Assembly (NCBI RefSeq): GCF_001577835.2
Contig: NC_029516.1
Location: 115,107,302-115,171,301, forward strand
Length of the DNA: 64,000 nucleotides
Source of the DNA: Coturnix japonica
Taxonomy: Eukaryota > Chordata > Aves > Galliformes > Phasianidae
Reading direction: 5' to 3'
Part shown: positions 1 through 13,160 of the stretch, in pieces
How the letters are laid out: each line of letters begins with the position of its first letter
Position numbering within the stretch: position 1 is the first letter of the stretch
Program-made: the position numbers and the translations under genes
The notes under the pieces: model-generated
What the model was told of the DNA's origin: nothing
Seen by the model: the letters and a program-made list of their open reading frames with translations, nothing else
The model's database searches: none

Positions 1-504
1 AAAGAAGCAATTTCCTTAAATATTGAGCATTCATACGTAAATTGCAGCCTAGTGGAATATTTTACTATCCAAAGAGAATTCTTTATTTCTGTTACATAAG
101 AAAAGCAAATAATTTCTTATAGGTCGACTTTGAAATACAGGAAAGTGTTCACTTGAAGTGTTATGAAAAAAAAAAATGAAAAAAAAAGAAAGAACTGCCC
201 AGCTTCAGTTTGCCCACCTTAACCCTAATAGAGAGAGGAAGGTACAGATGGTGCAGTTTGGCAGAAGTGACCATCTGCAATCTCAGTCCTAAGAAATACA
301 TCACAAAGACATCAAGATTTGTAGTTGCTTTCAAGAGTCTCAGAATCGTGTCTGATGCCGTCAGAGATGGTGGGGATTTTTTCCCCAGGTACCAGTAGAC
401 TGGAAAAGGGGCAATTGTGTAGAGTGTATGACATGTATGGGTCTGATATCTCTGTGTCAAAGGGAGAGAGAATAAGTAAAGAAAGTTTGGCTTTGTCACA
501 CATG
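1..504. other. Intergenic, no gene seen
   Basis: A/T-rich sequence with an A-run near 164-190. Open frames here are short, overlap on both strands and resemble no family I recognise. Confidence 0.6.
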
Positions 505-1010
505 TATCACAGAATCACTGGATCATGGAATCATTAAGGTTGGAAAGACCACTAAGATCATCTAGTCCAACCATCAGCCCATCACCACCATTCCCACAAA
601 ACCATGTCTGCTTGCGCCTCATCTGCATGTTTCTGAACACCTCCAGATATGGTGTCTCCACCACCTCCCTGGGCAGCTTATTCCAATACCTCAACACTCT
701 TTCTGAGAATAATTTTTTCCTGATGTCCAACCTGACCATCACTAACACAGTTTGAGGCCATGACTTCTCATCCTATCACTGTTACCTGGCAGAAGAGGTA
801 GATCCCCATCTTGCTACAACCTCTTTTCAGGAAGTTGTAGGGAGCAATTAGATGTCCTATGTGGCTCTTCCTCAGACTAAACGTTCATAGTTCCCTCAGC
901 CACTCCTCATAAGACATGCTCCAGATCCTTCACTGCTTTGTTGCCTTTCACTGGACAAGATTTAGGGCCTCAATATCTTTCTTATAGTGAGGGGTCCAAA
1001 ACAGAAAACT
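505..1010 (-). mobile_element. CR1 LINE fragment, 3' end
   Basis: The left edge reads as the reverse complement of a CR1 3' end: an 'atcacagaatc' start, then the 'aggttggaaagaccac' and 'gatcatctagtccaacc' words typical of avian CR1. It continues through the 'cctccctgggcagcttattcc' type segment into the part encoding the end of the reverse-transcriptase ORF, and fades near 1010. It is 5' truncated and clearly diverged. The element is read on the minus strand and has no coding capacity left. Confidence 0.85.
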
Positions 1011-1814
1011 GATAAACAGACCGGTATTGTGATAAATAGAACTTGAGGAAGAAATTCATCTTTCATAAGGAGCTCCTCTTTGCACAACACTAGGAACTAA
1101 GACAGGTGTTTGATTATTTCCTGCTATGAGGCAAAGATGGATCAGCAGATACAGCTGTAATCTATCTCTCTCCTCCCCACTTTATTCCCTACCTTCAATT
1201 CTTTTTGGAAAGGAAATGCTGCAAATCTTGACTTGTTTGGGAAATCATCGTGCACACAATGAAGTGAGAAAGCACTGTGAACATGAACAAGGAAAGATCC
1301 TGGATCAAGCTTTCAGTGGAAGGGAAATGCCTGATGGAATATATTCAATAGGAACGGGGCAGCCCTCATCCACACTACTGTCCCTTTGTAGTAATAAGAA
1401 CACAAGCTTGTAGCTCTTCAGATAGTAGGATTTCTTAAGAGGAAGCTTTAATTAGAAGTAATGGGAAATTGCACCACTGCAATGAGCAGTGTCATTTGTA
1501 TACTCTCCAGCTGTATTTATGCTGTGGGCTGACTCACAACTCAAAGTAATTCAGCTTAGAGATTTTCTCTCTTATCAAGCAGTCTAAGGAAGGAAAAGAC
1601 CAAATTCTGAATGCAGAGGAAGAGGCTGAAATATTTCTTCCTGTTCTGCAGAGACATTCTTATTGAAAATATCTTAGAGCAATAACAGAATGGACAAAGG
1701 CTCAGTGATGGGTTTGAGGGCAACTTCACATGTCCTTTCAGAAGTAGTTACAGTGTTTGATTGTTCCAAGTTGAAGATCAAGGTTGCTAAAATGTTTGAC
1801 TGTAAGCAAAGATA
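1011..1814. other. Intergenic, no gene seen
   Basis: There is a short open frame of 95 codons at 1126-1413, but it lacks a recognisable domain, splice context or a coding-like neighbour. Nothing else can be supported. Confidence 0.5.
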
Positions 1815-2330
1815 CCTCAGACTGGATGCCATCCAGAGGGACCATGACAGTTCTGAGCAGTGGGCCCAGGTGAACCTCATGAGGGTCAACAAATCTTGCA
1901 CCTGGACCAAGGCAACCCCCATTACCAGTACAAACTGGTGGAGGAAAGGATTGAGCAAAGTCTTGACGAAAAATACCTGGGATTACTGTTGGTGGGAAGC
2001 TGAACATGAGCCCGCAGTGTGCTCTCACAGCACAGAAAATTAACCATATCCTGGGCTGCATCAAAAGAAGCGTGGCCAGCAGGGCAAGGGAGGCGATCCT
2101 GCCCCTCTACTCTGTGCTGATGCGGCCTTATCTGGAGTACTGCATCCAGATGCAGAGTCCTCTGTACAGGAGAGACATGGACCTGTTGGAGCATGTACAG
2201 AGAAAGGCCATGTAACTGATTCAAGGGCTGGAACATCTCTCCTATGAGGACAGGCTGAAAGAGCTGGGGCTGTTCAGCCTGGAGTACAAAAGGCTCCAAG
2301 GTGACCTGAGAGCAGCCATGAAATCTTTAA
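1815..2330 (+). mobile_element. CR1 LINE fragment, 5' and 3' truncated
   Basis: Plus-strand CR1 sequence. The translated phrase QWAQVNLMRVNKS corresponds to the CR1 thumb region (usual form QWxxVNxMxFNxxKC). It is followed by the 'gggctgcatcaaaagaagcgtggccagcagg' type segment and then the 'gaggacaggctgaaagagctggggctgttcagcctgga' type segment. It stops before the normal CR1 3' terminus. The frame is interrupted several times, so this is an old dead copy. Confidence 0.85.
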
Positions 2331-3370
2331 CAGGGGAAAGTAGAAAGAAATACAAATAAAAGAGTGAGCTTAAGTATTGGATGAAATAATTAAGTGCAGG
2401 GCTCAGTTCATATAACCAGAAGGAAAACATTTTCCTTTAAAACAAAAGGTGAGAGTCTAAGAAACATTCCTTCAGAATAAAAAGTGAGAGGCTATTAAAT
2501 TCTTTAAAAATGGGAAAGAGGGATTAAAATCCCTTGTGTAATGCAGGGAAATTACCCTATATGGTCATCCTTCCTTGACTTTGCTCTGACATCCTTATAG
2601 GATGGATATAAACAGATGTTCCCATAGGGGCAAATTATTGATAACTTCTGGCCAATTTGTAATAAAACTGTTTATCTCTTCATAGGTCAGTCAGTGAATC
2701 AAAACATCCCTTTTCTTGTGTAACCCTCACTCTACATGAAACAGAACTAGAGCAGAGATGGTTTTAGTTGCACAGGAAAAGTTTCATCATAATGAGACAC
2801 TGACAAAAGTCTGAAGTAATGGGGTAAGAAGTGGATTAGGACATAACAGAAAAGATACCTGAGACAAACACTGAGGAATAATATACATCACATAAGAATT
2901 CTGGTACTCAACGCAGGCAGTACAGTTGAAGATCAACAGCAAAACAAAGTTTGAAAGACACTTTGGTATTTTTGCAGACATTTTGATCCTGCTGGAAAAT
3001 GACTGAAAAAGAGACAAAAAAGAACAACATGCATAAACTAAAAATTTCTGGCAAACCTTCTCCCTCTTTCTCTAATAAATGCTTGTCTGGGGTGTCTGTT
3101 GCCATGTTAGTATCTGGCAGCAAATTTCTGAATAATCTGTTCTTGTTTGTTCTTTCACTTATATACTACACTACTTCAGCACGTGGGTTCTCATATGCAC
3201 TGGGACTACTGTGGACTTATATATATCTGAAGATTTTCTGGTTCCAGACTGGAAATTTCCAGTAATACAGGGCGACTAGTTAGGGGTTCTCATTCCTCTG
3301 AGAAATCCTTCTGGTCCAAGCACTTATAAGGAGCTCAGGACTTATGAAGCTATTTGCAGAAGGCAGAGGC
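2331..3370. other. Intergenic, no gene seen
   Basis: A/T-rich. Short frames on both strands around 2787-3265 overlap each other and show no domain. No repeat family is recognised. Confidence 0.5.
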
Positions 3371-4480
3371 ATGGAATCATAGAATCACCTAGTCAGAGTC
3401 ATATCAAGGCCTGGCCTTGAATACTTTCAGGGATGGGACATTCACAACCTCCTCAGACAACCTGTTCCAGTGTACCACAACCTCTGTGTGAAAAACTTCC
3501 TCTTAGTATCCAACTTAAATCTCCTATCTTAGTTTAAAACTATTCTCCCTTGCCCTGTTGCTATCAACCCATGTAAACGTATAGTACTGCCTTCCCTCCA
3601 GTATACCACCTACCCTCCTGTGATTACACCACTCATGTTGGTGTCATCTACAAACTTGCTGAGGGTGCACTTGCAACCATCTATGTCACTGATGAAGATA
3701 ATGAAAAGCATCTGTCCCAAGACCGCCCCCTGAGGTACACCACTTGTGACTTGCCTCCACCCTGACACAAAACCATTAATCACAACCCTATGACTGCAAA
3801 CAGCCAATCAATTCTTAATCCAGGGAACAGTTTGTCCTTCAAATCCATACCTCTCCAACTTAGAAAGAAAGGTGAGATGAAAGACCATGTCAAAGGCTTT
3901 GCAGTAGTACAGGAATATAATGTCCATCGCTCTTCCCCCATCCATCGATGGCATTGCTCCATCATAAAAGACTACCAGATTGGTCAGGCAAGATCTACCC
4001 TTGGTGAAGATGGGCTGACTGTCTCAAATCAACTCTTTATCTCATATGTGCCTAAACATAGCTTCTAGGAGGATCTACTTCATGATCTTCCAAGGCACAG
4101 AGTTGAGGCTCACTGGCCTGTTCCTCTGGTCTTCCTTTCTCCCTTTTCTAAAAAATAGGAGTAATACTTCCCTTTATCCAGTCACTAGGGACTTCACCAG
4201 ACAGACAGAATTTTTAAAATATGATGGGGAGCAGCTCAGCAACCACAGCAGCTGTCTGTCTCAAAACCCTAGCATGAATATCATCCAGTCTCAAGGACTT
4301 ATCTGCATTCAATTTCTTGAGGAGGTCTCAGGCGTGCTCCACTGTTATAGAAGAACAGAATCTACCCCCCACACTTTCACGTAGAGATTCAGGGTCCTGG
4401 CAAGCATGGGAAGCCTGACCTCCACTGAAGACTGAGGCAAAGCACTCACTGAGTACCTCAGCTTGACAGACATGAATCCA
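3371..4480 (-). mobile_element. CR1 LINE fragment with RT palm
   Basis: A minus-strand CR1 of about 1.1 kb with its 3' end at the left ('ggaatcatagaatcacc'). Minus-strand translation at 3610-3807 gives VPQGAVLGQMLFIIFISDID and FVDDTNMSG. These are the VPQGSVLGPLLF block and the FADDTKLSG catalytic block of a non-LTR reverse transcriptase, with substitutions. Upstream protein text at 3780-3965 still resembles the AFDxVxH region. Stops and frame changes show it is inactive. Divergence is higher than in the copies at 20 kb and 62.6 kb, suggesting an older subfamily. Confidence 0.85.
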
Positions 4481-6599
4481 GTTCTCATCAATGAACATAA
4501 TAAAATGTAAGATTTTATATAATAAGAAGTTTCCAAATACCCAGGAACCTTTTCCTGTTTGAATATTCCTAAGCAGCTGGAAATCTTTCAAGTCAATAAA
4601 TATCAAGTCAACATATGTTATGCATAAATATCAGTCACTGGGACATGGATCAGTACTTAATGAAATTTATCTTAAAAGACTAAGAAATATAAAATTCTTA
4701 AAGCATATGCTAGAGGTCTTGAACTCATTCAGACAGCACATCTGATCATTACTATGTAAAGTCAGTGAAAAAGAATAGCAAATATAAAATGCTTGCATGT
4801 AATCAGAGATTGTAATGAATGTTTAGCTACATGCAGTCCTGTACTGTCAATGTTTTATTAAACGCATTCCTTAATCACTATCTGAATTTAACTGAAAAGT
4901 TGTCATGGTTTTATGATTTTTGGTTATCCGTATTCCACATCATCACATCATGTAATGCATTGGTTAAAGAGTTAATGCTCCAGTTCTGGGCACCTGCCCA
5001 GAAGGGAAGAAGAACCACATATCCTGGAGGACTTTGCATTCAGAGGAAATATAACATCTGGCAAGTTCACAAGACCATCCCTTTTTTTTTTTTTTTTTTT
5101 TTTTTTTATTTTTTTTAGCTCTCCTCCCTGCTGCTCAAACCAGCTGTGCTTAACCTCAGCATTGTGGTGAGGCCTTCCCACATTTCGGGCACTCTTTCTC
5201 ATTCTGCTAAATTTATTTGCTTCAATTCTAATTATATTGTATTATGATGTGTTATCTTGCATTCTGGTATAATATGCATTGGAACACTTGCAGATAGCAA
5301 GAATGCAGAGACTATCTGATGGGTGGAAGCTTTTTGGTATCAAAACTGAAAACTACCTGTGATATTTGCTTTCACAGAGGAAATTAGTGAATCTTTAATG
5401 TGGCTTAAGTCAACTGTGAAACTGAAAAGTCAAACAGCTTAGCAGAGGATCATGATGATCCAGCTCAAGGTTTCTGAGCAGCACAGTTGTCTTATAACAA
5501 AGGCTGACAATTGCACACAAAACAAAACAGAGTCTAGCATAATCACTTTGGCTGGAATGGGGATGATAGTGGAGGCCCATTTGAACTACAAAGGAAAAGC
5601 AGAGGCAGTAATAGAGAATGAAGTTTCTGGGAAGGCCATTTTACTCAGCATCACCTGCATCAGTAACAAAAGAGTGCTTTACAGAGATGAAGAATTCAGC
5701 AGTGTCATGGTACAGAGCAGTGGCCCTGGGTAACTCTGCTTGTGCTTACATTCATCATCAACTTTAGTGGCCTTAATGGAGACCCTCTGGGGTCAGCATC
5801 CAGCTGTGACACAGACACATAGCTTCCAATGCAAAAAGTGTACAATTCCATAATTCTGAACCTTCAAAGGAGGCTAATTAAAAATCAGTGTTTCAACATT
5901 TCGTATGAAGCATACACATCTGTTAAAGATAACGTGTGTCACATATAATTAAAGTACATTTTAGAAATCAAAACCCAGAGGTACAGTCTGCCAGGTCCAA
6001 TTTCCACTAATTTAAACAAACTGCTGATAATACTGACTCTTCTAAGCCTAACTAGTCTAATGCTAATTGTTGAAGAGAGACATAAATTACAGTATTTCTA
6101 AGGGATGGTAAATAAACACTTATGGAAACTTTTCTCCCTTTCTTCTCAGTTTTTCTCATGGAAAGCTAACTGTAAGGTTATTTTGTGAACTTGTCAAATA
6201 AATCCACACTCTCACGTAATGTCCATGGTTTTTGATGTGTTTGACCTTTATTAAATAGTTCTCTCACATCACAATGCAAAGGTGATGAGGAATAAGGTAA
6301 TGAGCTAGGCTGTCATTCTGCCAAAGAGAAAAGTAAGAAAGAAATTACATTAAAAGCTGCTCAAGCATTTTAGGTTCCAAAGCTTTTATTGTAATTCTTT
6401 TAACCCGTAACAAACAATTTAATGTAGTTTGACATGACCTGTAAATTTGTTCTTTGTTAAGTCCAAACACATTCACAGTTTGTTTGTAAGGCTGGGAGGT
6501 TTGTGAATAAATATTTCTTACACTTAAATAGTAATGATTTATTTTATTTATGATCGGTTATTATTTGATAGAAATACATGACTATTTATTCATATTATT
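4481..6599. other. Intergenic with a poly(T) run
   Basis: A poly(T) tract with one interruption lies at 5092-5117. The 30 bases near 4978-5010 look weakly like CR1 but are too short to call. A 93-codon frame at 5452-5733 has no recognisable domain. No gene is supported. Confidence 0.5.
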
Positions 6600-6830
6600 A
6601 TTATTTTTATAAAATCTTCATAGAAAGGGTGGTAAAGATCTGAAACATGATGTTCAGAGAAGTTATGGAGTCTCCATTCCTGGAGGCAATTAATGCATGT
6701 GGATGTGTTATTAAAAGAATGCAGTCTAGTGATGAGGGTGAGTAGATCAAGTTGATAATTGGATTTGATGATCCTGAAGATCTTTTCCAAACTAGCTGAT
6801 TCTATGGCTCTATCTGTTAGAGGATACTGG
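6600..6830 (+). mobile_element. Old CR1 LINE 3' relic
   Basis: Plus-strand CR1 3' end, strongly diverged. The order of words ('gggtggtaaagatctgaaacatg', 'ggagtctccattcctggagg', 'gatgatcctgaagatcttttccaa', 'gattctatg') follows the CR1 3' region. It ends with the ATTCTATG-like terminus. Confidence 0.7.
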
Positions 6831-9705
6831 GAGTCCCTTTTAGGGTGCCAAAACCCTCTGAAGGGCAGTTAGCAAGTTACCTAAGAGTCTATCTCCAGGT
6901 ATTGGTGCTTGATCATAATAAAAATAATGATTTAATACCATTGTTTATAAGGAAAAATACCTGGTTCTCTTAACATTACAATAATTATTCATAATTCTTT
7001 CATTTGAAACAATATATTGGTGTCACCTTTGTAATCATTAGAAGAGAACACAAGGGCAAGGGGGCTGCCCAAGCATTCTCATTTTTTGTCTGAGCTGTCC
7101 CACACTGTACTTGTTTTACAGGCTTGGGGCCTTGAAAGAGACACATAATTAAATAAATAAATAAATGAAGGCTACACAAATTATTTCTTCTTCTCTTCCA
7201 ACCAATCTCCCAACTTAGTAGTGCTCAAAAAGTAGTGTAACTTTTCGGTATGCAGTACTATAAGTTTACAGAGTTTCAAATTTTAGTCAGTGAATGCATT
7301 TGCAGAAGTCAAATTTAATTTAATTTCAAATTTATATTTGAACTTTGCTCATTGATTTGTATTTATTTATTTATTTATTTATTTATTCTTTTGTGGAAAC
7401 CAACATAAAGTAGACATTCGAATCCAAATATATGTTTCTGTGTACATGAATTTCAAAATAGAAACTTAAACTCCATAGTTTCGGACATATTTGGTGCTTG
7501 CATTATGTATACAGCTTTTGTTTAGTCCAAAATAAATGCTGTAGAGTATAAGCAGAAAGCAATATATGTATATATCTCCACATGTCTTCCTGTAAGATAT
7601 TAACTGAAATATTCATAACATTTTGGAGATATTATAAGAAGCTTTTTTCAATATAATTTATATTTGTTTTAATTACAACTGTCCAGGTTTACTTTAAGAA
7701 CTGCAATTTCTTCACGTTTCTTTTACACTTATCTTTAATAATGTCAAGCATTTAAAAGTATAATGTATTGAAGCCATGGCTTCGAGCAACTTCTAGTACA
7801 GTGATTCTGGATATTTGTACAGCTAGCTAGATAAATAAATAACAGTTCAGCGTAGTACAAGCCCATATTCCATTTCCATAGCTTATATGATGTTTGCTTT
7901 CTACTCACCTATAACACATCTTCAGACTAACCAAACAATGAAAAGGTAATAATGAAAATGTTACCAATTTTGAAAGCAATTACATATATAATCTCAGGTT
8001 TAAAATACATGCAGATTTTTTGTAAACATATCAGATTAGTACTGGAAAATTACCTACGTCCTTCTCTTAAATGTGTTTAACTTTCTCTGCTATTCAAGAG
8101 GGATGGCCTAAATCCAAGCATAATCCCTGGTTTAGAAACAATTATTTCTTTGTGAGAGAAGTTCAGATTTACCTCCCGCCCTGTCTATTTCTATTGCAAT
8201 CCTCATTCGACCTATCATGAAAGTGCACAATAGTTTGGAAGTCAATGACAGAAGAAAAGTCATGTCACCAAAAATCATGTATAAGTCACTTTCCAAATAT
8301 CTGAAAAGTAGATCTCATAGTATCTGCAACATCGTATTTGCAATTTGTCATCCTTTGTTCAGTCATTAATGATGTTACAGCTAGCCTTTACATGGCTCTA
8401 AGGAATCTGAGGAGGAATGTTTAACTGCATCTTAAAATAGGAACTGAGATGTCAAATGGAGAGAATGCATAGCTAAAAGCAAATTTTAATAGTGGGAAAT
8501 TTTAATAGTGGGAAATTCAATCACTATACAGGAAGTCTGCAAAGTGCATAGTGCTTCTAATCCCAGCTAATGCAATTGACATTTGAAGGTGATAAGATTG
8601 TTATAGTTGTCCTACCAATAGTTTTACATTAACCATTCCAGTTGTGATGGACAACCTGACTCTCAAGATATTCCTTTAAGACATGGCAACTCAAAGATAC
8701 CATGATAGTACTCCACCTGGAGACAACCAAAGCACAAAAGACTCATCAGTCTAAATATCTTAATGCTCCAGTCTAGAAATCACTGAACAGGAAAGTTATC
8801 ATTAGTGAAATAGATATGATTAAACTACAGTTTTAGAGACAGTATTTGAAATGCAGGTACTTATTTGTTTCCCATAAGTGTTAAGATTTTAGGCATCTGT
8901 ATTATCTCAGTTAGAGTCAATACTTTCAAGAACATTGCAGTGTAATGGCCCAAGCTTACAAACAAAAATAGTTATTAACCCTGAGATGCACTTCTGTTTC
9001 AAATAATGTGTGTGACAGATTAATGTCTAGTATTAACACGATCAGAGATTTTTATTAGGGTTAGTGCTCTGTCAGTCAGATCTTATCCATATAGATAGAT
9101 TTATATGTCTCAAAGAAAATAATCCTTCAGTTTCCTTATTAAAAGAAAATGGAAGTCAGATAAAAGACATTACAGCTATTGAATCTCAGGAGTCTGGCAG
9201 AAATTACACAGCTTCTTCTGAATACTAACACCACAGTACAAATAACACTTCAAGGTAATTATATTTGGAGGTCCAGGAGTGTCAGGTAATGAATACAGTA
9301 ATTATTCTAGCTAATGAGGATGATTAAATGAAGTTTTCTATGGGGTAGACAGAAAAAATCTCTTAAGGTTCTGGAACAGTCAAAAAGATATTGGATATAG
9401 ATATACTCACACACACACACATATATATATACCTATACAATTGATACACACATATGGTACACAGATTTACTTTATTATTTTCTCTAAAACATCAGTGGAA
9501 TGATTTGTTTGTTTGTTTGTTTCGTTTCCAGCAGTCACTACCATTTACATAGTACTTGTGGTCACACTAGCAGCAACTGAGATAGAGTTCTGGAAGTTTC
9601 CACATTTGCGGCATAAGTAACATTCACTTCAATTTACATAATGCTTGGAAAAGATGTCATAAGCATAAAGAATATTTCATCAGAACAGGCATAAGTCTAC
9701 AGGAC
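6831..9705. other. Intergenic, no gene seen
   Basis: Very A/T-rich. It contains an (ATTT)n stretch at about 7359-7387, a short direct repeat of 'ttttaatagtgggaaa' near 8485-8517, and AC/AT dinucleotide tracts near 9409-9432. No open frame of note and no recognised repeat family. Confidence 0.6.
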
Positions 9706-9813
9706 TTTCCTTCCTTCCTTCCTTCCTTCCTTCCTTCCTTCCTTCCTTCCTTCCTTCCTTCCTTCCTTCCTCTTCTTCTTCCTTCCTTCCTTCCTTCCTT
9801 CCTTCCTTCCTCC
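9706..9813. repeat. (CCTT)n microsatellite
   Basis: About 108 bases of CCTT units with a short TCTTCTTC interruption near 9771-9780. The minus strand is pure purine and translates to runs of GRKEGRKE, so the apparent open frames here are artefacts of the repeat. Perfect purine/pyrimidine mirror symmetry would allow triplex formation, and the tract is likely polymorphic. Confidence 0.97.
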
Positions 9814-11317
9814 AGTGAAGAAATATGGGCAACTTGTAAAAATTTTGCAAAATTTTGATGACGGTGCAAATGTAAAATTCAATGTCATCAGTTTTTTGTT
9901 TTTTCTTTCCTGGTTCAGTAAGCTCATGTTGACTGCTCATAGTGGAGAGGTCAGCTAGAGACAGGAGGCCTAGCAGACATAGGAACACATCTCCCACATT
10001 CTCAAGCTTGCCTGACAAGGTAGTCCTAGAAGACGTTAATCAAAGCCACAGCTGCTTCTGCATATTTTCATTCTGCAGAGGTAGCAGACTTCTGCACTCT
10101 AATTCATGTTGTGCAGACCATCTGTGCATGACCATGCATTACTAAAATGGGGGGAAGAAAATGCAAAAGTGGCAGAGAAGGAAGAGCAAATGTTAAAGTA
10201 AAATTCACTGCAGAACATCATTACAGAGGACTGTCAGCTGCACAGTAATGCTATGATATAACTGATGACAGCATAATTCTGAAAAACAGTCAGAGACTTC
10301 ATTAAGCTAAAATGATGCACTAAAGAATTCTGTTTGGAGTGCAAAAAATAATGGCACAGAAGTCTTTCATATGCAGTAGAAAGGAAGGACATAACTGAGC
10401 AGCTGAATTTGAGAGACTTTCCAGTAACTTAGCATTTAATTCACACATGGCTGAGGGCAGGGTGAGGAGAGCCCAAGGGGGCAGGTCTGCGCAGGAGTAG
10501 TCAGGGCTGGTGGTGCCCTTGGGTCCTACCAGTGCAGAAATGTCATGATTGCTATGATAAGTACCATATTATGAACTCATTTAGTAGTCATATCAATTAC
10601 ATGGATACTGAAATGCATAAAAATATTTTTAAGTAGAGAAATACGCATTTCTTTCCTAATAGTTCTTTTATGATGAATATTGAAGCAGAAATGTTCTAAT
10701 TATAGAGTCCCTTTAATTTGGACAGGTTTCATACATTTTTCCATCTTATTAACCTCAGTGCTTACCTCCTTTGCTGATTTGGGAGCATAGTTTACACTAA
10801 TTCCCCTGTTTAATAGTGCCACTTACAGAACAGGTGCACTGTATGGTAGTTCATAACTGTTCAGATCAGTGCTGTGGCACTGTTAAACATTGTCTGTATT
10901 TAAATTCTTAATCATACATACTCCCTTCCTACATTAAAATTTCTACTGGTAGGAAGATCAAAAAGGTTGATAGGATTTGGTCATGCAACATTTCCTTTCT
11001 CCCAGGTGACAGACACTTTAATTATGCCTTGAATAGAGAATAAGTGCATTTCAAAACATCTAGTACAGGAAGACTCGCTCCTTCATATCCTTGCACTTTC
11101 CACAAGGAGAAAGCAGAGATATGCCAGCTGGGAGGGAACATTGTCTTGGATGACAGGAATTGTGGGAAAGCACTGCTTCCAGTCTTTGCTCAGGGTCACC
11201 TCAGCCTTTCACACCTGCCTTCCCCTGGGTGCACTCTTTTGATATGTTCCACACTAGGTAGTGATAATGATTACTTATTACTCTGACTTGAGAACTTAGA
11301 TGACTAACTGTAACAGT
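9814..11317. other. Intergenic, no gene seen
   Basis: Mostly A/T-rich. A GC-richer patch of about 90 bases at 10445-10535 and another at 11070-11240 stand out, but neither gives a recognisable peptide. An 80-codon frame at 11044-11286 has no domain. Confidence 0.45.
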
Positions 11318-11880
11318 AACATGGTTTAACCCAGCAGCATTCAGCACCACACAGCCTTTCACCCACTATTCCCCCCGGGGTGGGATGAGGGGGAGAACTG
11401 GAAACAAAATAGCAGTCATATTTTGGGATTAAAACTATTTACTAAGAAAAGTAAAATGGAAAGAAAACAGTGTTGATAACAACATATACATATATATACA
11501 TTTGTATGTATGTGTCCACAGTGCAACCACTAGCCACTTCCTGACTAGCGCCCCACTAGCAATACAACTGCTTGCTGACTGACAAGCAATGGAACATCTC
11601 ACCACCAACACCCACCCTGCTCCTGGCCATTGGCCTGCCCCTTAACCAAAACCCCACAGCTTTGTAGCTTTCCACTTAATATCACACGGTATAGAATAAC
11701 TCAGGACCTAACTCTGTCCATCTTCCTGGACTCTGTCCCACCCCCTGCCATCATGACATCATGGCGGTGGCTCTTTCCTGTCGAGTGGTTTGGCCCCAGG
11801 TATGCTCCCATTACTCATCAACGATGAAAACATCAGTATGCTATTAGCATCTTTTCAGATGAAACAGAGAAGTATACACG
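11318..11880 (-). mobile_element. Avian ERVL-type LTR, probably solo
   Basis: The left edge ('acatggtttaacccagcagc', then 'cagcaccacacagcc' and 'ggtgggatgaggggga') is the reverse complement of the 3' end of a common avian ERVL-type LTR. The right part ('atatcacacggtatagaata', 'aacgatgaaaacatc') matches the reverse complement of its 5' part. The whole is about 560 bases. I see no internal retroviral sequence on either side, so it is most simply a solo LTR. It is an old fossil, moderately diverged, with an AT-rich patch inside. Confidence 0.7.
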
Positions 11881-12734
11881 CAGCTCCTGCTTGTCACCTG
11901 GCCATCATGCCACTTGCATGAGTCTTGAAGTTAAGAAGCCTGTTTACATATAATGATCCTCTATTTCACAGTACAAATGATGAACTGAGCTATTAAGTAA
12001 TAAGAAAATCCTGTGAAAGCTCTGAGGACTACAGTGCTGGCAGAACAGGCTCACCAGACAGGTTCTATACAACATGCTATGTCTTGAAAAGAGCACTATC
12101 CAAGGCTGTAAGATACAGGGTTCTCGCCTTTTAAAGGGACATAAGATTGAATTATCTCTTCTATCCCCCTTTTCCTTTTCCTGTTAAGTCCAATCAGTGG
12201 TATTTTAATCAATATCTGACAGAATCTGAGTGTCTTTCTTACTGGAATCTGTAGCACTAATAACAGTGCATTACAATGAGCATTTGTTGAATGTGCAAGC
12301 CCAGTACCAGTGCCAGAATGTGACTCACAGCACATTGTTGTAAGTGCTAATTTTGTCTTTCCATGTAGAAATAAATTCATAAAATGAAAATCTGGTACAG
12401 AGTTTATCTTCCTTTTTACCATTTTTGCTTTGTTTTCTTTATTGTTTGTTTGTTTTGTTTTGTGTTCCCATGTATATGTATATTTTATGCTACTGCAGTT
12501 TTTCTCATCTAAGAAAAAAAAATAAAAAAAAAAATCGTAAGAGTATATATACTATACTAAGGAACTACAGTGTCAGTAGAAAAATGAGACCATATAGCTT
12601 AAAATGGTACACATATATGCTATTTTTTTTTCTTCCTCAAGAAGACTGTGGCTGCATACAAACTATTTGAAGGAGCCTAAGATCCTCATTCATTCCTCAC
12701 TTACATTCTGAAATATTAGGTATTCTGCAGCTTT
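11881..12734. other. Intergenic, no gene seen
   Basis: A minus-strand frame of 108 codons at 12096-12422 has no recognisable domain. Short A-rich and T-rich runs lie near 12518-12535 and 12622-12631. Confidence 0.5.
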
Positions 12735-13160
12735 ATCATAGAGTCAGAGGATTACTGAGGTTGGAAAGAACCTCTGATGATCATCTGGCCAAACTTCACT
12801 GTTCATGCAGGTCTACAGTCTTGCCTAGTACTGAGAACAATTTCTGAAGATCTCCAAGGAGGAAGACACTATAACCTCTCCATCACCCACACAGTAAAAA
12901 TATATTGTTTTTTGTTAATGTTTAGACAGAACCTCCTGTGTTTCAGTTTGTACCCACTGCCTCTTATCCTGTCACTAAACACTGTGAATATCCTGAATTT
13001 CCTGTTTGTACTCTCCTTTCAGGTGTCTGCATATATTGATAAGCACTGACAATCCCCAACTGTTTACCACCACAAGCCTTTTCTCTTGGCAGGACAGTCC
13101 TAGCTCCTTCACTGTTTCTACACAGGAGAGATGTTCCATTCTCTTAATTATTTTTGTTGC
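12735..13160 (-). mobile_element. Old CR1 LINE fragment, 3' end
   Basis: Minus-strand CR1 with a 3' end at the left ('atcatagagtcagaggattactgaggttgg'). The following order 'cctcctgtgtttcagtttgt', 'cactgcctcttatcctgtcact' is characteristic of CR1. It fades near 13160. High divergence and loss of the reading frame indicate an old insertion. Confidence 0.75.

Noticed and set aside
4955-5062. Possible short CR1 fragment
   Set aside because: Only about 30 bases resemble CR1, which is too little to call.
5452-5733. 93-codon open frame
   Set aside because: There is no domain, no splice or promoter context and no known homologue; it is likely chance.
9657-10018. GRKE-repeat open frames
   Set aside because: They arise from the CCTT microsatellite and are not genes.
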